The notes: generated by a model not told the origin, from the letters alone. A DNA stretch of 64,000 nt from Pseudomonas hormoni (GCF_018502625.1 NZ_CP075566.1:3644001-3708000); one strand, 5' to 3'. Counted from the stretch's first letter, positions 1-9,164 are shown. Made by a program: numbers and translations.

Positions 1-1804
1 GCGTGCGGATTTCATGGCTCATCGTGGCCAGAAACGTGGTTTTCGCACGATTGGCATCGTCCGCGGCGTCCTTGGCCTCCTGCAACTGACTGAGCAACTG
101 TTGACGCAGACGAATCTGCCGGCGCTGCCAGGCAATCCACGCCAGTGCCAGCAACAATAAGGCGCCGGCGGCGGCAAAGGCCTGGAAAATATCCTGACGG
201 TGACCCAGCCAGAAGCTTGGCTCGACCATCAGGTCATTGCTCCAGTTGCTAGTCATTGCATCGATTTCTTCGAGTGGAATGCTGAGCAGCGCCTTGTCCA
301 GAATCGAATGCAGCACCACCGCCTCGCGACCGGTCGCCAGGGTGCTGCGGGCCGGGTCGGTGCCGACGGTGCTGGTCACTTGCAGCCGGTCCCGATACTG
401 CCGGGAAATCATGACCCTGGCGCCGATCAGCGAGTTGATGCCGCCGTCCGCCTTGCCTTGGGCCACCATTTCCATCGCTTGCGCCGTCAATGGCGCATTG
501 ACCAGTTCAATCCGCGGAAAGTGCTGACGAATGAATTCACCGGCACTGTTGCCCTGGGTGATGGCCAGCGTTTTTCCCGCCATGTCATCCAGTGTTCGGG
601 GATTGCCCGGCGCGATACGCGTCACCAGCACATTAGGGCTGGTCAAAAACGGTCGGGTGAAGCGCAGTTCGATTTCACGTTCGATGCTGGGGCTGATCCC
701 GGCGACCAGATCGACCTGCCCGGTCCTGATCCATTCCAGTATTTCAGCCACTGACCGGGTGGGTTGAATGTCAAACTTCAAGCCGGTGCGCAGGCTGATT
801 TTCGCCAGCACATCAATGCTGATGCCCCGGTACTTGCCCTCACTGTCGATGAATGAAATCGGCATGAGGTTTTCGTTGATCGCTACTCGTACGCGCGGAT
901 GATCGTCGAGCCAGCGTTGCTCGATGACGCTGAAGAGCGGGGCCTGAGTGCCTGCGATGGAGGTCCCGCTGCCGCCCCATCGGCGCAGGATGTTCATCCG
1001 TTCATTGGTCGGAATCGCCGCCAGCGCCCGGTTGACGATGCGTTGCAGCTGATGACTGTCGCTGCTCATCGCGAACGCGAAACGCCCGGACTCCAGAAGC
1101 GCAAAATCGGCCAGTTGAACATTGTTGAGGTAGTTTTTGCTGATCAGGTAGTGGGCGCTGATGGCATCGCTGAGGACAGCGTCCGCCTGACGGAACGCCA
1201 CGGCCCCCACCGCCTCAAGCGTCGAGGGATACAGCTCGACATTCGCCTTGGGATAAAACGCCCGCACTTGCTGCTCGGGCAAATAGTGGTACAGCATCGC
1301 CAGCCGTTTATTGGCCAGATCGGGGTCAAGCGGCGCAGTCGAATCCGTGCGGGTCAGCACGACGGGTTGATCGTCCGCATAGGCAGCGGACATCCGCAAC
1401 TGTGGGTCCTCGACCTCGTAACGATTGGCTGTTCCCAGCAAATCAGCCTTGCCTTCCTTGATCGCCCGCACCGCATCGTCCCGCGTCGCATAGCGGTGAA
1501 CGTCGATCTCCACGTGCAACAGCTGTTTGAGCAACCCTGCAACGTCAGCCGTCAACCCTTCATAGTCCGTGCCGGTGGTGGTGATGTCGAAGGGCGGGTA
1601 ATCCGGCGCCGAGATGGCCAACACCAACCGGCCCTTTTGCCGCAGCAGGCGCGAATCGGCATCTGACAGTTTGACGTCGTAGTCGTCGACGCTGGAGCGT
1701 CCCAGTAATTTCAGGGTTTGCGGCTTTGCGTAGACGCTGGATATCCATAGACAGCCCAGCAGTGCGAGGAGTAGCAGGCTACGCGAACGTCGGAAGGTCT
1801 TCAT
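1..1804 (-). CDS. Hybrid-type sensor histidine kinase, BvgS/EvgS-like (3' part beyond window)
   Basis: The reading frame opens at ATG 1804 and runs off the left edge, giving about 600 visible residues. It has an N-terminal signal peptide (MKTFRRSRSLLLLALLGC, cleavage near SVYA-KPQ). Two periplasmic solute-binding (SBP_bac_3) domains follow, at about residues 55-285 and 295-520. After them come a membrane segment (FQAFAAAGALLLLALAWIAW), a short linker and the H-box (FLATMSHEIR) right at the window edge. Tandem Venus-flytrap domains before a kinase are the BvgS/EvgS architecture. The catalytic ATPase, receiver and HPt domains expected for the family would lie outside the window. The start codon directly abuts the stop of the response regulator gene, so the two are co-transcribed. 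The signal sensed cannot be told from sequence. Confidence 0.9.
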   Translation of the reverse strand, partial: MKTFRRSRSLLLLALLGCLWISSVYAKPQTLKLLGRSSVDDYDVKLSDADSRLLRQKGRLVLAISAPDYPPFDITTTGTDYEGLTADVAGLLKQLLHVEIDVHRYATRDDAVRAIKEGKADLLGTANRYEVEDPQLRMSAAYADDQPVVLTRTDSTAPLDPDLANKRLAMLYHYLPEQQVRAFYPKANVELYPSTLEAVGAVAFRQADAVLSDAISAHYLISKNYLNNVQLADFALLESGRFAFAMSSDSHQLQRIVNRALAAIPTNERMNILRRWGGSGTSIAGTQAPLFSVIEQRWLDDHPRVRVAINENLMPISFIDSEGKYRGISIDVLAKISLRTGLKFDIQPTRSVAEILEWIRTGQVDLVAGISPSIEREIELRFTRPFLTSPNVLVTRIAPGNPRTLDDMAGKTLAITQGNSAGEFIRQHFPRIELVNAPLTAQAMEMVAQGKADGGINSLIGARVMISRQYRDRLQVTSTVGTDPARSTLATGREAVVLHSILDKALLSIPLEEIDAMTSNWSNDLMVEPSFWLGHRQDIFQAFAAAGALLLLALAWIAWQRRQIRLRQQLLSQLQEAKDAADDANRAKTTFLATMSHEIRT

Positions 1805-2431
1805 TCAGATCAGATGATTGCGTTTGGCGAGTTCACTCAGGTGTACATTGGATTCAACGTTGAGTTTTTCTAACAGCCGGGTCTTGTAGGTGCTGGTGGT
1901 CTTGGGGCTCAGGTTCATGAGGTCGGCGATTTCCTTGTTGCCCAACCCCTTGGCCAGGTACAGAAAGATGGTCAGTTCTCGGTCGGAGAGCTTGTCGATC
2001 ATCTCCTTCTCGCTGCGTTGCATCGTGCTCAGCGCCACCGAACTCGACGACAGCTCGGCGAAATAGGTGTAACCGGCCATCACCGCAAGCACTGCATCGT
2101 GCAAATGCTGCAAATCGTTGGACTTGGAAACATACGCCACGGCGCCGGCACGCATGCAGCGGTCCTGATAAAACCGGGGGTCCTGGCCGGTGAAAACCAG
2201 CACCCGGCATCGCTCATCACTGGCCTGGATGCGGGCCAGTACTTCCAGCCCGCCGAGACGGGGCATCATCAGATCCAGCAGCACCAGATCAGGTTGATGC
2301 TCACGGATCGCCGAAAAGACCTCGTTGCCGCTGGACAGCTCGTAAATCGATTGAAACCCTAACTGTTTAAGCAGGATTTTGACGGCTGCGCGAACCACCG
2401 GATGGTCGTCCGCTATCAGCGCTGACTTCAT
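1805..2431 (-). CDS. NarL/BvgA/EvgA-type response regulator
   Basis: A 208-aa protein with an N-terminal receiver domain (SALIADDHPVVR; phospho-acceptor Asp in LVLLDLMMPRLGG; conserved Thr/Ser and Lys in VLVFTGQD and AVAYVSKSND) and a C-terminal LuxR-type helix-turn-helix (LSDRELTIFLYLAKGLGNKE...LSPKTTSTYKTRLLEKL). The frame is open upstream to 2587. ATG 2431 was chosen because the receiver domain begins right after it and a GGGAG ribosome site lies just upstream. Its stop touches the kinase start at 1804, so it is the cognate partner of the BvgS-like kinase. A NarL-type palindrome at 3023-3036 may be its target. Confidence 0.92.
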   Translation of the reverse strand: MKSALIADDHPVVRAAVKILLKQLGFQSIYELSSGNEVFSAIREHQPDLVLLDLMMPRLGGLEVLARIQASDERCRVLVFTGQDPRFYQDRCMRAGAVAYVSKSNDLQHLHDAVLAVMAGYTYFAELSSSSVALSTMQRSEKEMIDKLSDRELTIFLYLAKGLGNKEIADLMNLSPKTTSTYKTRLLEKLNVESNVHLSELAKRNHLI

Positions 2432-2540
2432 GGCAACTCCCTGTGCAAATACACGACGAGGGGACAAAGAATGTCCATGGGCCGAACCCGGATTAACGCA
2501 GCAGTTGCGCGAAGACTCTTGCACGGAAAACAGCGCAAAA

Positions 2541-2954
2541 CTACCTGACAGAAATGACAGTGCCGACGAACGGCAATCGAGGATCAACCCTTGCCATCAA
2601 CCGCTGAATGCACGCCAGATCAGGCAGCGTGGCGAGGTTCACCTGAACCTCCTGCTGCCTGCAGGCAGGGATCAATGGCAACTTCACCTGCTCGCCGTCA
2701 TAGATCAATGCGTGATGAACCTGTGGGTTATCGAGGAAGAATTCGGGCAGGTCGAGCTCTTCACCCGCCAGCGAGGCATTGATGACCACCAGATCAAAAG
2801 GCTCGCTCCCGTACTCGACCAGCGTCAGCAATTCCGCAAGGTCCTGCACCGGCGCCACGCGGTAGTAATCGAGCCGGTTGAACAGGCGCTCGATTCTCAT
2901 CCGCTGGCAATGCTGCTGGTCGGCAATCAGGATTCGCAACGCTTTGTTCGGCAA
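2541..2954 (-). CDS. Receiver-like (pseudo-receiver) protein
   Basis: A 137-aa protein that begins like a CheY receiver (ALRILIADQQHCQRMRIERL) and continues with the predicted beta-3 strand FDLVVINASL. The position where the phosphorylated Asp normally sits is Asn-Ala, and the acidic pair after beta-1 is reduced to a single Asp. Phosphotransfer in the usual way is therefore unlikely. The start is a TTG at 2954; no ATG fits better. It lies 109 bp upstream of the NarL-type regulator on the same strand and may be part of the same signalling unit. Similar small proteins next to EvgAS-like systems in Pseudomonas are usually labelled chemotaxis or response-regulator proteins. The function is unknown. 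Confidence 0.75.
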   Translation of the reverse strand: MPNKALRILIADQQHCQRMRIERLFNRLDYYRVAPVQDLAELLTLVEYGSEPFDLVVINASLAGEELDLPEFFLDNPQVHHALIYDGEQVKLPLIPACRQQEVQVNLATLPDLACIQRLMARVDPRLPFVGTVISVR

Positions 2955-3022
2955 CCGGGGCCCCCAGAAGGGTTTCAGATTCGTGAGGCCGCAAGGCTAC
3001 GGAAGAGCCAACGAGTTTTCTG

Positions 3023-3036
3023 TAGGACTATTCCTA
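3023..3036. promoter_or_regulatory. Palindrome TAGGA-N4-TCCTA, candidate NarL/RcsB-type operator
   Basis: A perfect inverted repeat (TAGGA CTAT TCCTA) about 70 bp upstream of the pseudo-receiver gene. Spaced short palindromes of this form are typical of NarL/RcsB-family regulators, and such a regulator is encoded next door. Assignment as its binding site is inference. Confidence 0.3.
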
Positions 3037-3077
3037 AAAACCAGGGCATCCCGTCCGTTGTCAGAGGGGAATCAACG

Positions 3078-3794
3078 CTATTCCGTCGTACTCGGACTCC
3101 AGAACGCCTGTACCACCAGCGTCGACGTCGAAATCCGAGCCACCAGAGCATCCAGTTCATCGCCGTCCACCGAGGTCGTCGCGAGCGTCGCTTCCACCTC
3201 GATTTCTTCGGTGCCGAATGCGTGCACGTCCACATCGCTCGCCGGGTAATTGCAGCGCTCGAGTTCCGCCTCAAGCAGCGCCAGTACGGCTTTCTGCTGC
3301 GAGCGTCGGGCTATCACGTAAACGATGTTGGTGACTTCAGCCGAAATCACGTCCAGCGGCTGACGGTTGATGTTATTGACGATCGGCCGCAGCAAGGTAT
3401 TGGCCGCCAGCACGAACAGCGTACCGAGCAAGGCTTCGAGGACCAGGTCGGCACCGGCGCAGGCACCGACGGCCGCCGAGGCCCACAAGGTGGCGGCGGT
3501 GTTGAGGCCTCGTACGTTGCCCTCCTCGCGCATGATCACCCCGGCACCGAGAAAGCCGATGCCGGAGACCACGTAGGCAACCACCCGCACCGCCCCTTCG
3601 GCACCGCCGAGGCGGTTGGCCATGTCGACGAAAATCGCCGCACCCACCGCCACCAGCACATTGGTGCGCAGGCCGGCCGTGCGTTGACGGTATTGGCGTT
3701 CGAAGCCGATCAGGCCACCGAGGATGAAGGCCGCACTGAGGCTGACCAGGGTGTCGACCAGCGAGGTCAGGTTGATGTTGTTGAGTGCTTGCAT
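3078..3794 (-). CDS. MgtC/SapB family membrane protein
   Basis: A 238-aa protein. The N-terminal half is four or five hydrophobic segments with the MgtC signature (LGGLIGFERQYRQRTAGLRTN, VVSGIGFLGAGVIMREEG, GLNTAATLWASAAVGACAGA). The C-terminal soluble half is ACT-like (about residues 145-238). MgtC proteins help bacteria cope with low Mg2+ and modulate membrane ATPase activity. ATG 3794 was chosen because AAGGA sits 8 nt upstream. An in-frame ATG at 3815 would add seven residues and would take its ribosome site from a REP repeat. The gene lies downstream of mgtA on the same strand, with a REP pair between them. Confidence 0.88.
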   Translation of the reverse strand: MQALNNINLTSLVDTLVSLSAAFILGGLIGFERQYRQRTAGLRTNVLVAVGAAIFVDMANRLGGAEGAVRVVAYVVSGIGFLGAGVIMREEGNVRGLNTAATLWASAAVGACAGADLVLEALLGTLFVLAANTLLRPIVNNINRQPLDVISAEVTNIVYVIARRSQQKAVLALLEAELERCNYPASDVDVHAFGTEEIEVEATLATTSVDGDELDALVARISTSTLVVQAFWSPSTTE

Positions 3795-3820
3795 CGAAAA
3801 ATCCTTGAACGACATAGAAC

Positions 3821-3963
3821 CCCTGTGGCGAGGGAGCTTGCTCCCGCTGGGCTGCGAAGCGGCCCCAAAAAAACCGGACAACGCAGATATTCCGGTAGAC
3901 CGTGTCAGCCGGTTTGCGACTGCTGCGCAGTCGAGCGGGAGCAAGCTCCCTCGCCACAGGGTT
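3821..3963. repeat. REP pair (GTGGCGAGGGAGC family)
   Basis: Two inverted copies of the GTGGCGAGGGAGCTTGCTCC repeat face each other around an inner loop, between mgtA and the mgtC-like gene. The same element recurs at 18757, 29457, 55901, 59387 and 63011. Confidence 0.9.
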
Positions 3964-3986
3964 TCGGCACAGCAAATGTGTTTGGT

Positions 3987-6689
3987 TTACTGCCAGCCAA
4001 ACCGGCGGACATAGAAGCCCTTCACGGCCTGGGTCAGCGCCATGTACGCCAGCAGAATCACCGGCGGGAACACGAAATACAGCGACGGCAACGCCTGCAA
4101 TTTGAAGTAGTGCGCCAACGGTCCCATCGGCAGGAAGATGCCCACGGCCATGATGATCCCGGTCATCACCATCAGCGGCATGGCCGCGCGGCTTTGCAGG
4201 AACGGGATCTTCGGCGTGCGGATCATGTGCACGATCAGCGTCTGCGTCAGCAGCCCGACCACGAACCAGCCGGACTGGAACAGGGTTTGATGGTCCGGGG
4301 TATTGGCGTCGAACACGTACCACATCAAGGCAAACGTGGTGATGTCGAAGATCGAACTGATCGGGCCAAAGAACAGCATGAAGCGCCCGACGTCCGCCGG
4401 TTGCCAGCGCTGGGGTTGCTTGAGCATGTCTTCATCGACGTTATCGAATGGGATGGCGATCTGCGAAATGTCGTAGAGCAGGTTCTGCACCAGCAGGTGC
4501 ATCGGCAGCATCGGCAGGAACGGGATGAACGCGCTCGCTACCAGCACCGAGAACACGTTGCCGAAGTTCGAGCTCGCGGTCATCTTGATGTACTTGAGCA
4601 TGTTGGCGAAGGTGCGGCGCCCTTCCAGCACGCCCTCCTCCAGCACCATCAGGCTTTTCTCCAGCAGGATGATGTCCGCCGCTTCCTTGGCGATGTCCAC
4701 GGCGCTGTCCACCGAAATGCCGATGTCGGCGGTGCGCAGGGCCGGGGCGTCATTGATGCCGTCGCCCATGAACCCGACTACATGGCCGTTGCCTTTGAGC
4801 AGACGAACGATGCGTTCCTTGTGCGTCGGCGTCAGTTTGGCGAAGACGTTGGTGGTCTCCACGGCCACGGCCAGTTCCGCGTCCGTCATGCGTTCGATGT
4901 CGTTGCCCATCAGCAAGCCTTGCTGCTCCAGGCCGACTTCGCGGCAGATCTTCGCGGTCACCAGTTCGTTGTCGCCGGTCAGCACTTTTACCGCCACGCC
5001 ATGAGCGGCCAATGCTTTCAGGGCCGGCGCGGTGCTTTCCTTCGGTGGGTCGAGAAACGCCACGTAACCGATCAGCGTCAGTGCTTGCTCATCCGCCAGG
5101 CTATAGGTGTCGCGTCCCTCGATCATTGGCCGCGCGGCGACCGCCACCACCCGCAGTCCTTCGGCGTTGAATGCAGCGGTGACCTGACGAATCCGCGCCA
5201 GCAGGTCATCGGTCAGCGCTTCATCGATCACGCCATGACGCACCCGCGTGCACACCGCCAGCACCTCTTCCACCGCGCCTTTGCAGATCAGCAGGTGCGA
5301 GTGATCGCGCTCGGCGACCACCACCGACATGCGCCGGCGAGTGAAGTCGAACGGGATCTCGTCGACCTTGCGAAACGCCGTGCCGACTTTCAGTTCACGG
5401 TGGACATCGACGTGTTCGAGTACCGCCACGTCCAGCAGGTTTTTCAGGCCGGTCTGGTAGTAGCTGTTGAGGTAGGCCATTTCAAGCACGTCATCGGAGT
5501 CGTTGCCCCAGACATCGACGTTGCGCGCCAGAAAAATTTTGTCCTGGGTCAGGGTGCCGGTCTTGTCAGTGCACAACACGTCCATGGCGCCGAAGTTCTG
5601 GATCGCGTCGAGGCGTTTGACGATGACTTTTTTGCGCGACAGGAATACCGCGCCCTTGGCCAGGGTCGAGGTGACGATCATCGGCAGCATTTCCGGGGTC
5701 AGGCCCACGGCAATCGACAGCGCGAACAGCAGCGCTTCGGTCCAGTCGCCCTTGGTGAAACCGTTGATGAACAGCACCAGCGGCGCCATGACGAACATGA
5801 AGCGGATCAGCAGCCAGCTGACTTTGTTGACCCCGGTCTGGAACGACGTCGGCGCGCGGTCGGTGGCACCGACTCGCTGGGCCAGCGCACCGAAATAGGT
5901 GCTGTTGCCCGTGGTCAGAATCACCGCAATCGCCGTGCCGGACACCACGTTGGTGCCCATGAACAGGATGTTGTCGAGGTCCAGCGGGTTGCTCGTGTCG
6001 CTGTCCTGCTGGCGAGGGAATTTTTCCACCGGCATCGATTCGCCGGTCATGGCCGCCTGACTGACGAACAGGTCTTTGGCGTTGAGCACACGGCAATCGG
6101 CGGGAATCATGTCGCCGGCCGAGAGCACGATCAGATCGCCCGGCACCAACAATTTGATCGGCACTTCGGTGCGCAGGGCATCGCGACGCATCACCGTGGC
6201 CGTGTTGCTGACCATCGCCTTGAGCGCGTCGGCCGCCTGGTTGGATTTGGTTTCCTGCCAGAAGCGCAGCAAGGTCGAGAGCACCACCATCGAGAAAATC
6301 ACGATGGCGGCTTTCATGTCCTCGGTCAGCCAGGAGATGGCCGCGAGCAACGTCAGCAGCAGGTTGAACGGATTCTTGTAGCAGTGCCACAGGTGAATCC
6401 ACCATGGCAGCGGTTGCTCGTGCTCGACTTCGTTGAGGCCGAATTGCACGCGCAGTGCGTCGGCTTCGGCTTCGCTCAGGCCGTCGGTGTGGCTGCTGAG
6501 GTTGTCCAGCAGTTGGCCGGTGTCGCTGTTGGCGGCGCTCACCAGAGTTTGCGCCAGGGTCGGCGGCACCTCGCGGCTGACCGTGGTGTCGGTGAAATTT
6601 TCCAGCAACGCCAGGCGACGGAAGTGTCGGGCGATGTGGCGGGTGCGCAGGAATCCGGCGAAGAATTCTTTGAGCAGGGTCAGGTTCAT
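3987..6689 (-). CDS. mgtA: Magnesium-translocating P-type ATPase
   Basis: A 900-aa P3-type ATPase that imports Mg2+ across the inner membrane. Visible motifs are the phosphorylation loop DKTGTLTQDKIF, the TGES actuator motif (AAMTGESMPVEKF), the hinge GDGINDAPALRTADIG, the PEMLPMIVTS membrane motif and several C-terminal transmembrane helices (LLVQNLLYDISQIAIPFDN...). Length and order match MgtA/MgtB. The open frame extends upstream to 6809. ATG 6689 was taken because a GGGGGA ribosome site precedes it and the family N-terminus starts there. Transcription probably starts in the 500-bp gap upstream. The family is normally PhoPQ- or Mg2+-controlled, but I could not identify a PhoP box with confidence. 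Confidence 0.95.
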   Translation of the reverse strand: MNLTLLKEFFAGFLRTRHIARHFRRLALLENFTDTTVSREVPPTLAQTLVSAANSDTGQLLDNLSSHTDGLSEAEADALRVQFGLNEVEHEQPLPWWIHLWHCYKNPFNLLLTLLAAISWLTEDMKAAIVIFSMVVLSTLLRFWQETKSNQAADALKAMVSNTATVMRRDALRTEVPIKLLVPGDLIVLSAGDMIPADCRVLNAKDLFVSQAAMTGESMPVEKFPRQQDSDTSNPLDLDNILFMGTNVVSGTAIAVILTTGNSTYFGALAQRVGATDRAPTSFQTGVNKVSWLLIRFMFVMAPLVLFINGFTKGDWTEALLFALSIAVGLTPEMLPMIVTSTLAKGAVFLSRKKVIVKRLDAIQNFGAMDVLCTDKTGTLTQDKIFLARNVDVWGNDSDDVLEMAYLNSYYQTGLKNLLDVAVLEHVDVHRELKVGTAFRKVDEIPFDFTRRRMSVVVAERDHSHLLICKGAVEEVLAVCTRVRHGVIDEALTDDLLARIRQVTAAFNAEGLRVVAVAARPMIEGRDTYSLADEQALTLIGYVAFLDPPKESTAPALKALAAHGVAVKVLTGDNELVTAKICREVGLEQQGLLMGNDIERMTDAELAVAVETTNVFAKLTPTHKERIVRLLKGNGHVVGFMGDGINDAPALRTADIGISVDSAVDIAKEAADIILLEKSLMVLEEGVLEGRRTFANMLKYIKMTASSNFGNVFSVLVASAFIPFLPMLPMHLLVQNLLYDISQIAIPFDNVDEDMLKQPQRWQPADVGRFMLFFGPISSIFDITTFALMWYVFDANTPDHQTLFQSGWFVVGLLTQTLIVHMIRTPKIPFLQSRAAMPLMVMTGIIMAVGIFLPMGPLAHYFKLQALPSLYFVFPPVILLAYMALTQAVKGFYVRRFGWQ

Positions 6690-7216
6690 GGCAGTTCCCC
6701 CAGGGTCAGCCGGGAAACCTTCCAGCAGGCGTGTCGATACGCCGCGATGACGACAAAAAAAGTCGAACATCACGCACGGTTCAGCGTCGATGAGAGGACA
6801 TCGGGACACGGACCAGGACTGGCCGCGATCGGGATGCCGCTGCTCGCTATTCGGCGAGACAACGGCACAAGAATTTGCGCGTTATCTTGCCGAGAATGTG
6901 CCGGTTATTGGAACCGGCCGACTACTGTCACTCGAACAAGTACCCACTGTGGGTCTCCGCTATTGATGAAAACGCGCGAAGCTTACGCCCCGATTTGTGG
7001 AGAGTAAACGAAGTATTGGCAAGTCGTTGGGGAATTGAGGGGTTCTTCAGGAAGGGTTCAGGATTAAGGATTTGTGGAGTTAATGAGGGCCCCATCGCGA
7101 GCAGGCTCGCTCCCACAGTGGATCTTCAGTGAACACAAATTTTGTGTAAGACAAAGATCAAATGTGGGAGCGAGACCGGCTTGCCGGCGATAGCGGTTTT
7201 ACAGACGCCGAAAATC
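6690..7216. other. Intergenic region upstream of mgtA
   Basis: A gap of 527 bp between the end of pvdA and the start of mgtA, both on the minus strand. It must hold the mgtA promoter and leader. I see a REP-like inverted pair at 7091-7194 with an ACACAAA-T-TTTGTGT palindrome in its loop, and no convincing gene. Small open frames here have no recognisable protein features. Confidence 0.6.
7091..7194. repeat. REP pair (GCTCGCTCCCACA family)
   Basis: Imperfect inverted repeats (ATCGCGAGCAGGCTCGCTCCCACA and its partner TGTGGGAGCGAGACCGGCTTGCCGGCGAT) just downstream of pvdA. This sequence class differs from the GTGGCGAGGGAGC elements elsewhere in the window. Confidence 0.75.
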
Positions 7217-8554
7217 TTAACTGGCTGTCGCTAGCAGCAAGTCCATCACCGACCGACCCTGCCCACGGCTCCTGCCATGTTCATACAAAGAGCCCGCAAT
7301 CTCATCCGCGCGAATCGGCAGGATCGACAGCAAGGTGTCGCTCAACCCGTGGCTCGCCTGGCAGAAGCCCTGCATGTAGATGCCGGCCTTGCAGCGCTCG
7401 TCAGCGATCAGTTTGTAGTTGCGGTCCACTTCGAAATCACCCAGGTAGTCCTCCAGCGGCGCCAGCAGCTTGCGGTGCATCTGACGCTCATACCCGGTGG
7501 CCAGAACCACAGCGTCGTAATGACGAACCGTGACTTCGCCGGTCGCGTTGTTACGCACGGCCAGTTCGATTCCACGCTCGGTGGCGGTGGCTTTTTCGAT
7601 AGTGGTCAGGGTGCGGAAAGCATGACGGGCAATGCCCGAGACTTTCTGGCGATAGAAGATGCCGTAGATGCGTTCGATCAGGTCAATGTCCACCACCGAA
7701 TAATTGGTGTTGTGGTACTCGTTGACCAGGCGCTCACGCTCGCTGCTCGCCTGCTGGAACACCAGGTCGGTGAATTCCGGCGAGAACACTTCGTTGACGA
7801 ACGGGCTGTCGTCCGCCGGCTTCAGCGCCGAGCCGCGCAGGATCATGTCCACCTGCACCGACGGGAAGCTGTCGTTCAGATCGATGAAGGCTTCCGCCGC
7901 GCTCTGCCCGCCACCGATGATCGCGATGCTCATCGGATGATTGTTCACGCACGGTTGCTTGGCCATCTGCGCCAGGTACTGCGAGTGATGGAACACCCGA
8001 CCGTCATCCTTCAACGCCTTGAACGCTTCGGGAATGCGCGGCGTGCCACCGGCACTCACCACCACCGAACGGGCGGTGCGCACGTGTTGCTGGCCCTGGG
8101 TATCGCGGGAGATCACACGCAGCGCTTCGACCTGCTGGTTGTGCAACACGGGCTCGATGGTCAGCACTTCTTCGCCGTAGCGGCTCTGTTCGGCAAACTG
8201 CCCGGCGACCCAGCACAGGTAGTCGTTGTACTCCATGCGGCACGGATAGAAGGTGCCGAGGTTGATGAAGTCCACCAGACGGCCATGGTGCTTGAGGTAG
8301 TTGACGAAGGAATAGGGGCTGGTCGGGTTGCGCAGGGTCACCAGGTCCTTGAGGAAGGAAATCTGCAACTCGCTCTGGGTCACCAGGGTGTTGCCGTGCC
8401 AGCGATAGTCCGCCTGCTTGTCGAGAAACAGAACATCCAGCTCGCCCTGACTCGGCCCGCGCTCTTGCAGAGCGATGGCCAGCGCCAGGTTCGAAGGGCC
8501 GAAACCGACGCCGATCAGGTCGTGAACGATGGGCGATGCAATTGCCTGTGTCAT
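7217..8554 (-). CDS. pvdA: L-ornithine N5-monooxygenase
   Basis: A 445-aa FAD/NADPH enzyme that hydroxylates the side-chain nitrogen of L-ornithine, the hydroxamate precursor of pyoverdine. Motifs are the FAD-binding GVGFGPSNLALAIAL near the N-terminus, the NADPH site IAIIGGGQSAAEAF and the C-terminal DAVVLATGYERQ. Length matches PvdA. The frame is open to 8680. ATG 8554 was chosen for its GAGG site nine bases upstream and for matching the family N-terminus (IVHDLIGVGFGPSNL). An exact PvdS box lies at 8650-8673. fpvI lies just upstream, as in P. aeruginosa. Confidence 0.96.
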   Translation of the reverse strand: MTQAIASPIVHDLIGVGFGPSNLALAIALQERGPSQGELDVLFLDKQADYRWHGNTLVTQSELQISFLKDLVTLRNPTSPYSFVNYLKHHGRLVDFINLGTFYPCRMEYNDYLCWVAGQFAEQSRYGEEVLTIEPVLHNQQVEALRVISRDTQGQQHVRTARSVVVSAGGTPRIPEAFKALKDDGRVFHHSQYLAQMAKQPCVNNHPMSIAIIGGGQSAAEAFIDLNDSFPSVQVDMILRGSALKPADDSPFVNEVFSPEFTDLVFQQASSERERLVNEYHNTNYSVVDIDLIERIYGIFYRQKVSGIARHAFRTLTTIEKATATERGIELAVRNNATGEVTVRHYDAVVLATGYERQMHRKLLAPLEDYLGDFEVDRNYKLIADERCKAGIYMQGFCQASHGLSDTLLSILPIRADEIAGSLYEHGRSRGQGRSVMDLLLATAS

Positions 8555-8649
8555 TTCCAGTGTCCTCTGGATGAACCCCTCAACAAGGGGAGGAAGCCTA
8601 AGTGACCTGGCCATTCTTGGGAGCACAGCAGGTCGTCTGTTGAGTAGGA

Positions 8650-8673
8650 ACGAGGACAATGAAATAAAATTTA
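8650..8673 (-). promoter_or_regulatory. PvdS (iron-starvation) box of pvdA
   Basis: Exact TAAAT-N16-CGT on the minus strand, about 95 bp before the pvdA start. This is the known recognition pattern of the ECF sigma factor PvdS. Confidence 0.85.
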
Positions 8674-8684
8674 ACAACAAACGC

Positions 8685-9164
8685 TCAGTGGGCGTCCCAT
8701 TGCAGCATCCGCACCCGGCAATGCTTCATCGCATTGACGATGTGCTTTTCCACCAACGCGCGGGAAATGCCCAGATGTGCGGCGATCTCCGGGTGTGACA
8801 TCCCTTCGATCTTGCGCAGCAGGAAACTCTCGCGGCACAACCGCGGCAATTCCGCCAACGCACGCTGGAGCATCTCCAGGCGCTGGCCGTGATCGAGGCA
8901 GTTGTGAGGGGATGGGGTGAAGTAGCGCTCTTCGTTGTCGAGCACCTCCAGCGACTCGACCTGACGCAAGGCATTGCGCCGATGGTCGTCGATCACCAGA
9001 TTGAGCGCGGTGCGATACAGGAAAGCCCGGGGCTGCTCGATCGGCGTATCGCTGGAACGTTCCAGGACCCGCACATAAGCGTCATGCACCACATCTTCGG
9101 CCACCTGACGGTTGCCCAGCTTGGCGTTGAGGAAACACACCAGCTCGCGATAGTAGTTTTCCAA
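8685..9164 (-). CDS. fpvI: ECF sigma factor for the ferripyoverdine receptor gene
   Basis: A 159-aa ECF sigma factor with region 2 (NAKLGNRQVAEDVVHDAYVRVLER...RAFLYRTALNLVIDDHRR) and region 4 (ALAELPRLCRESFLLRKIEG...EIAAHLGISRALVEKHIVNAMKHCR). Position beside pvdA and length equal FpvI, which drives fpvA when FpvA signals bound ferripyoverdine. It is not PvdS: the sequence differs clearly from what I know of PvdS. The start is uncertain. TTG 9164 was chosen because GGGAG lies six bases upstream and the fold starts there; in-frame GTG codons at 9209 and 9239 would lengthen it by 15 or 25 residues. The anti-sigma factor gene fpvR, which follows fpvI in P. aeruginosa, is absent here. A Fur-like box lies upstream. 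Confidence 0.88.
   Translation of the reverse strand: MENYYRELVCFLNAKLGNRQVAEDVVHDAYVRVLERSSDTPIEQPRAFLYRTALNLVIDDHRRNALRQVESLEVLDNEERYFTPSPHNCLDHGQRLEMLQRALAELPRLCRESFLLRKIEGMSHPEIAAHLGISRALVEKHIVNAMKHCRVRMLQWDAH

Noticed and set aside
2379..7007. A 1542-codon open frame on the plus strand antisense to mgtA and mgtC
   Set aside because: His/Gln/Arg-rich translation typical of the antisense of GC-rich coding DNA; no domain, and the opposite strand holds clear genes.
8685..9164. The sigma factor as PvdS
   Set aside because: Sequence and position next to pvdA match FpvI; conserved PvdS segments as I know them are absent.
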